Shown here: piece after piece, positions 59,963 to 64,000 of the stretch
Numbering within the stretch: position 1 is the first letter of the stretch
How the letters are laid out: each line of letters begins with the position of its first letter
NCBI GenBank assembly: GCA_963725175.1
Contig: CAVRXH010000006.1
Location: 5,084,001-5,148,000, forward strand
From: DASUBV01 sp963725175
GTDB taxonomy: Bacteria; Actinomycetota; Actinomycetes; Streptosporangiales; Streptosporangiaceae
Length of the DNA stretch: 64,000 bases
Direction: 5' to 3'
Notes under the pieces: generated by a model
What the model saw: the letters and a program-made list of their open reading frames with translations, nothing else
The model's database searches: none
What the model was told of the DNA's origin: nothing
Program-made: the position numbers and the translations under genes

Positions 59963-62900
59963 ATGACGACGATCTGCGTGTTCCCCGGCCACGGCTCCCA
60001 GCGCGTCGGCATGGGCGCCGGGGTGCTCGGCCGCTTCCCCGAGCTGACGGCGCAGGCCGACGCGGTCCTGGGCTACTCGGTCGAGGAGCTGTGCCTGCGC
60101 GGGCCGGCCGCCAGGCTGGCCGACAACCGGTTCGCCCAGCCCGCCACGTACGTGGTCAGCGCCCTGGAGTTCCTCGCCAGGACGCACCGCGGGGAAGCGC
60201 CGCCCGACGTGGTGGCCGGGCACAGCGCGGGCGAGTACGCGGCCCTGTTCGCGGCGGGCTCCGTCGACTTCGGCACGGGCCTGCGGATCGTCGCCAGGCG
60301 CGCGGAGCTGATGAACCGCCGGCCCACCGGGGCCATGGTGTCGGTGCTCGGCCTGGCACCGGAGCGCATCAGCGAGCTGCTGGCGCGCGAGGGCCTGACG
60401 GAGGTGAGCGTCGCCTGCTTCAACTCGCCGGAACAGACCGCGCTCAGCGGCCCGGAGGGCGGGATCCGCGCCGCCGCCGAGTTACTGCGCGGCGAGGCGG
60501 AAGCGGTGTTCTGGGTCTCGCTGACAACCGCGCCGCACTCACCGCGGCTGGCCCGGGCGGCCAGGGAGCTCGCCGGGTTCCTCGAATCGGCTCAGCTGGC
60601 CGCGCCGTCCATTCCGGTGATCGCCAACGTGACCGCCCGGCCGTATGGGCCCGCCGACCTGCCTGGGCTGCTGATCCGCCAGCTCACCGAGCCCGTGCGG
60701 TGGACGCAGACCGCCCGCTACCTGCTGGCCCTTGACCGCCCGCGGTTCACCGAGATCGGCCCTGGCACGGTCCTCACCGGCCTGATCGAGGCGACCCGCG
60801 CCGCCGCGCCGTCCGGCCGGGCGGCCGCCGCGGAGGCTGCGGGCCCGGACCTGGCAGCCACCGCGGCGGCGCTGGTTCGCGAGGCGCTCGCCAGCGGCGC
60901 CGCCCGGCTCGGCGGCCCGGTGCTCGCCCAGACGCCGCTGACCGACCTGGGCCTGACCTCGGCCGAGATGATCGCCACCATCGTCGAGCTGGAGAAGAGC
61001 GTCGGCGAGCTGCCCGTCACGCTCTTCGTCGAGCACCGTGACATCGAGGAGATCGCCGGGTACCTGGCGGCGGAGCACGGCGACGCCCTCGCGGCGGCCA
61101 GCCCCGCCCCGGCCAGCCCCGCCCCGGCCAGCCCCGCGCCGGCCAGCCCCGCCCCGGCGCGGCCGGCGGCCCGGCACGAGGCAGCGGCTGAGCGGCCAGC
61201 GCCAGCACCTGGCACCGCTCAGGAACCCGGCGGCGCGGCCTTGCCCGAGAACGCCATCGCGATCGTCGGCATGGCGGGACGGTTCCCCGGCGCCGCCGAC
61301 GTGAACGCGCTCTGGGACCTGGTCGCGCACGGCCGGAGCGCGGTCAGGGAACTGGCCGGCGAGCGCTGGGAGCACTCGCGGTACCTGTCGGCCGGGCCGG
61401 ACGGCGGCAGCGGGACCACCTACTCGCGCTGGGCCGCCCTGCTGGCCGACGCTGACCGCTTCGACTCGTTCTTCTTCGGCATCTCGCCCGGCGAGGCCGA
61501 GCAGATGGATGCCCAGCAGCGTGTCTTCCTGGAGACGGCGTACGAGGCCCTGCAAGACGGCGGGCTCACCAGGGACAGCCTGGGCCGCGATACCGGTGTC
61601 TATGTCGGCGCCATGAACAGTGACTACGCCGTGCTCACCGCGCAGGGAGCGCTGTCGGGCGCCTGTCCGTACCCCTACGCGGGGAATTACCAGATCGCCA
61701 ACCGGGTCTCCTACTTCCTGGACCTGCGCGGCCCGAGCATCACGATTGACACCGCCTGCTCCAGCTCGCTCGTCGCCGTGCACCTCGCCTGCGAGGCGCT
61801 GCTCGCCGGCTCGGTCACGGCGGCCATCGCGGGCGGGGTGAACATCCTGGCGCACCCGGCCCGGCATGTGCAGTACGCGAACATGGGGATGCTCTCGCGG
61901 GCCGGCCGGTGCGCCACCTTCAGCGCCCGCGCGGATGGCATCGTCCTTGGCGAGGGTGTCGCGGCCGTCGTCCTGAAGCGGCTGGACCGCGCGGTCGCCG
62001 ACGGCGACGTCATCCACGGGGTGATCCGGGGGAGCTGGACCAGTTCGGAAGGGCACACGAGCGGGTTCACCGTGCCCAGCCCGCAGGCACAGGCCAGCGT
62101 GGTGCGCCGCGCCCTGGAGCGGGCCGGGATCCCGGCCGACACCATCGGCTACGTCGAAGCGCACGGCACAGGGACGCCGCTTGGCGATCCCATCGAGGTC
62201 CGCGGGCTGGCCCTGGCGCTCGGCCCGCTCGCGGGCGGCACCAGGGCCATCGCCAGCCTGAAGCCCAACATCGGTCACCTGGAGGCGGCCGCAGGCGCGG
62301 CCGGGCTGGTCAAGGTCCTGCTCCAGTTCCGCCACCGGGCGCTGGCCCCGTCGCTGCACGCCGACCCGCTCAACCCCCGCATCAAGTTCGCCGGCGGGTC
62401 CTTCGAGGTGCCGCGGCGGCTCAGCGAGTGGTCGCGCCTCGCGCCCGGCATCCCCCGGCGGGCCGGCGTCAGCTCCTTCGGCCTGGGCGGGGTGAACGCC
62501 CATCTCGTCGTGGAGGAGTTCGACCCCGCGCCGGCGGCTGCCCGGCAGCCGGTCAGGGATCCGCTGCTGTTCCTGCTGTCAGGCAGGACGCCAGGCGCGG
62601 TGCGGCAGTACGCGGCGCGGCTGGCGAGCCGGCTCGCCGCGCAACCGGAGGACCTGCGGGATGTTGCCGAGACGCTGCGCACCGGGCGCGAGCATCTTGG
62701 CGAGCGCGCCGCGTTCACGGCACGCTCGCACGAGGAACTGCTGAGCGCCCTGCTGGCCCTGGCGGGGGAGGCGCCAGCGGGCACGGCGGCCGTCCGCGCC
62801 CCGGCCACGGATGACCAGGCCGCCGGGCCGCCGCACGGGGATGAGCCGCTCCCCGAGCCGGCCCGCCGCTGGTGCGCGGGCGCGGAACTGCCGGACTGCC

Positions 62901-63358
62901 AGCCGCCGGCCGGGCAGCGCGGCCGCCGCATCCCGCTGCCCACCTATCCCTTCGCCGACGAGCGCCACTGGGTCAGCGTCGCCGATGCCCTGCGGGCCGG
63001 TTCCGCGCGGAACGGACGCGCGGACTCGGGCACCGGGACCGCCGGCCGGGCCGTGCCCGGACCCGACGGCCAGGCCGGCCTGCTGGAAGGCCGCCTGCGA
63101 GGGGCCGTGGCCGAGGTGGTCAAGGCCCCGCCCGGCCAGCTTGAGGATGACGTCAGCTTCACCGAGTACGGCCTCAATTCCGTGCTGCTGGCGCGGCTGT
63201 CCGGCGAGCTAAGCCGTGCCTTCGCCGTCACCCTGACGATGACCGAGCTGGCGGAGCACCAGACGATCGCCGGCCTCGCCAGCTACCTGATGCGGGAGCA
63301 CCGTGCGGCCGTCGCGGCCGCGATCCAGGAAACGGAGGATGAGTCCTGTGAGCAATGA
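59963..63358 (+). CDS. Type I PKS with order AT-ACP-KS-ACP
   Basis: The 1131-aa protein from ATG 59963 (AAGGGCGAG upstream) opens with a FabD-like AT (FPGHGSQRVGMG, GHSAGEYAALF) over about residues 1-300. An ACP with LGLTSAEM follows (about 325-395), then a repeat-rich linker (61097-61156), a KS (about 435-865; DTACSSSL, EAHGTGTP, KPNIGHLEAAAG), a post-KS linker ending LPTYPFADERHW, and a second ACP with GLNSVLLA (about 1050-1120). There is no KR, DH, ER or TE. AT first and two carriers flanking a KS suggest that the AT loads the first ACP, perhaps with the aminomalonyl unit from the ACP at 59689, and the KS condenses the two. A TTA codon is at 60482. Confidence 0.88.
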   Translation: MTTICVFPGHGSQRVGMGAGVLGRFPELTAQADAVLGYSVEELCLRGPAARLADNRFAQPATYVVSALEFLARTHRGEAPPDVVAGHSAGEYAALFAAGSVDFGTGLRIVARRAELMNRRPTGAMVSVLGLAPERISELLAREGLTEVSVACFNSPEQTALSGPEGGIRAAAELLRGEAEAVFWVSLTTAPHSPRLARAARELAGFLESAQLAAPSIPVIANVTARPYGPADLPGLLIRQLTEPVRWTQTARYLLALDRPRFTEIGPGTVLTGLIEATRAAAPSGRAAAAEAAGPDLAATAAALVREALASGAARLGGPVLAQTPLTDLGLTSAEMIATIVELEKSVGELPVTLFVEHRDIEEIAGYLAAEHGDALAAASPAPASPAPASPAPASPAPARPAARHEAAAERPAPAPGTAQEPGGAALPENAIAIVGMAGRFPGAADVNALWDLVAHGRSAVRELAGERWEHSRYLSAGPDGGSGTTYSRWAALLADADRFDSFFFGISPGEAEQMDAQQRVFLETAYEALQDGGLTRDSLGRDTGVYVGAMNSDYAVLTAQGALSGACPYPYAGNYQIANRVSYFLDLRGPSITIDTACSSSLVAVHLACEALLAGSVTAAIAGGVNILAHPARHVQYANMGMLSRAGRCATFSARADGIVLGEGVAAVVLKRLDRAVADGDVIHGVIRGSWTSSEGHTSGFTVPSPQAQASVVRRALERAGIPADTIGYVEAHGTGTPLGDPIEVRGLALALGPLAGGTRAIASLKPNIGHLEAAAGAAGLVKVLLQFRHRALAPSLHADPLNPRIKFAGGSFEVPRRLSEWSRLAPGIPRRAGVSSFGLGGVNAHLVVEEFDPAPAAARQPVRDPLLFLLSGRTPGAVRQYAARLASRLAAQPEDLRDVAETLRTGREHLGERAAFTARSHEELLSALLALAGEAPAGTAAVRAPATDDQAAGPPHGDEPLPEPARRWCAGAELPDCQPPAGQRGRRIPLPTYPFADERHWVSVADALRAGSARNGRADSGTGTAGRAVPGPDGQAGLLEGRLRGAVAEVVKAPPGQLEDDVSFTEYGLNSVLLARLSGELSRAFAVTLTMTELAEHQTIAGLASYLMREHRAAVAAAIQETEDESCEQ
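61097..61156 (+). repeat. Four tandem 15-bp repeats in the PKS linker
   Basis: The unit GCCAGCCCCGCCCCG occurs four times head to tail, one copy with a single change. It encodes ASPAP repeats between the first ACP and the KS, an Ala-Pro-rich flexible linker. Confidence 0.95.
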
Positions 63359-64000
63359 TCGGCACTATGCCGCGCGCATCCTGGCCGCGCTGTCGGCGCG
63401 GCCCGACCGGCCGGCGCTGTGGTGGCGCGGCCGGGAGAGCACGGCCGGGGACCTGCGCCGCAGCATCGAGGCGGCCGGCCAGGCCATGCGCGATGCCGGG
63501 ATCGACTCGGCGTCCACCGTGGCCATCCTGACCGAGTCGAACAGCCCCGACATGCTCGCCGCCAGGTACGCGGCGAACCTCCTGGGCGCCTCGGTCTTCC
63601 ACCTGCGCTCGACCAACGCGGTCAGCTCCCTGGCGCACGCCCACGAGGAATCCCAGTCCGCCATGCTCCGCGAGACGGAGTGCGCGCTGGTCGTCACCGA
63701 CGCGGCGACCATCGACCGGGCGCGGGCGCTGGCCGCCCGGCTCGATCACCCGCCGCGGCTGGCCGCCTTCGCCCCGCTCGGCCCGGACGTCGTTGACCTC
63801 ACCGCCGTCCCTGGCCAGGACCCGTCCCCGTGGCCGGCGATCGATCAGGAGGAACTGGCGATCATCACCTACACGAGCGGCTCGACCGGCCAGCCGCGGG
63901 GGATCGGCCGGTCCTTCCGCGCCTGGCAGCACGCGGTGTCCACCACCGCGGACATGACCGACGAGCCCAGGATGCTGGTGACCACTCCGCTGAGCCACAC
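63348..64000 (+). CDS. AMP-dependent synthetase/ligase (3' partial)
   Basis: The frame starts at GTG 63348, nine bases after GGAGG and inside the end of the PKS gene, and is still open at the window end, with about 217 residues visible. It shows the N-terminal ANL subdomain (VAILTESNSPDMLAARYA) and ITYTSGSTGQPRGIG, the ATP-binding loop. Its coupling to the PKS suggests a starter- or building-block-activating enzyme. Substrate and C-terminus lie outside the window, so CoA ligase, FAAL and free-standing A domain remain open. Confidence 0.85.
   Translation, partial: MSNDRHYAARILAALSARPDRPALWWRGRESTAGDLRRSIEAAGQAMRDAGIDSASTVAILTESNSPDMLAARYAANLLGASVFHLRSTNAVSSLAHAHEESQSAMLRETECALVVTDAATIDRARALAARLDHPPRLAAFAPLGPDVVDLTAVPGQDPSPWPAIDQEELAIITYTSGSTGQPRGIGRSFRAWQHAVSTTADMTDEPRMLVTTPLSH

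Noticed and set aside
1..64000. CRISPR arrays, tRNA or rRNA genes, insertion sequences, attachment sites
   Set aside because: I saw no regularly spaced repeats with unique spacers, no cloverleaf or rRNA-like stretch, no transposase or integrase gene, and no flanking direct repeats.

Overview
This window is GC-rich, gene-dense DNA of an actinomycete. GTG and TTG starts, ATGA-type stop/start overlaps, Tat and lipobox signals and long type I NRPS/PKS genes all point that way. Arg AGG codons look more frequent than is usual in Streptomyces, so another actinomycete order is plausible, but the genus cannot be fixed from the sequence. Most of the window is specialised metabolism, interrupted by a copper-handling island.

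Region 1 (1-14.9 kb, + strand) is one translationally coupled operon: the end of a long-chain acyl-CoA ligase-like gene, three single-module NRPSs (C-A-PCP; C-A-PCP with a damaged C motif; C-A-PCP-TE) and two paralogous MFS exporters. Region 2 (14.9-20.9 kb, - strand) is a six-gene operon read from a clear promoter at about 21.06 kb: free-standing carrier protein, GNAT, C45 (isopenicillin-N acyltransferase-like) enzyme, type II thioesterase, KAS III-like acyltransferase and a 730-aa haem-oxygenase-like diiron protein. I cannot match this combination to a known pathway. Next come a TetR regulator, a stand-alone methylmalonyl-type AT, and a DHA2 exporter with a convergent HxlR regulator.

Region 3 (26-37.5 kb, + strand) has a PucR regulator followed by fatty acyl-AMP ligase, desaturase, desaturase, ACP, desaturase, hydrolase, P450, a catalytically dead alpha/beta hydrolase, a hotdog thioesterase and a FabH. 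The first seven match the caryoynencin-type polyyne cluster in kind and order, so this is probably an actinobacterial polyyne or terminal-alkyne locus.

Region 4 (37.5-49.7 kb) is a copper island: two CopA ATPases, CopZ, an SCO1 fused to a membrane domain, a PCuAC-like protein, a His/Met-rich peptide, lipoproteins and a hemerythrin. It carries a four-fold phased array of CsoR-like palindromes and a BlaI/CopY-type palindrome. An MFS gene separates it from region 5.

Region 5 (51.4-64 kb) starts another cluster: a large LuxR regulator, a class II DAHP synthase, a StrR-like regulator, then acyl-CoA dehydrogenase, a seryl-tRNA-synthetase-like amino acid:carrier-protein ligase, 3-hydroxyacyl-CoA dehydrogenase and ACP. 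These four probably make an aminomalonyl-type ACP extender unit. An AT-ACP-KS-ACP PKS and the start of an AMP-ligase follow.

Five genes carry single-base frameshifts; four of them lack one base in a G/C run, which suggests assembly errors rather than decay. No tRNA, rRNA, CRISPR array or insertion sequence was seen.
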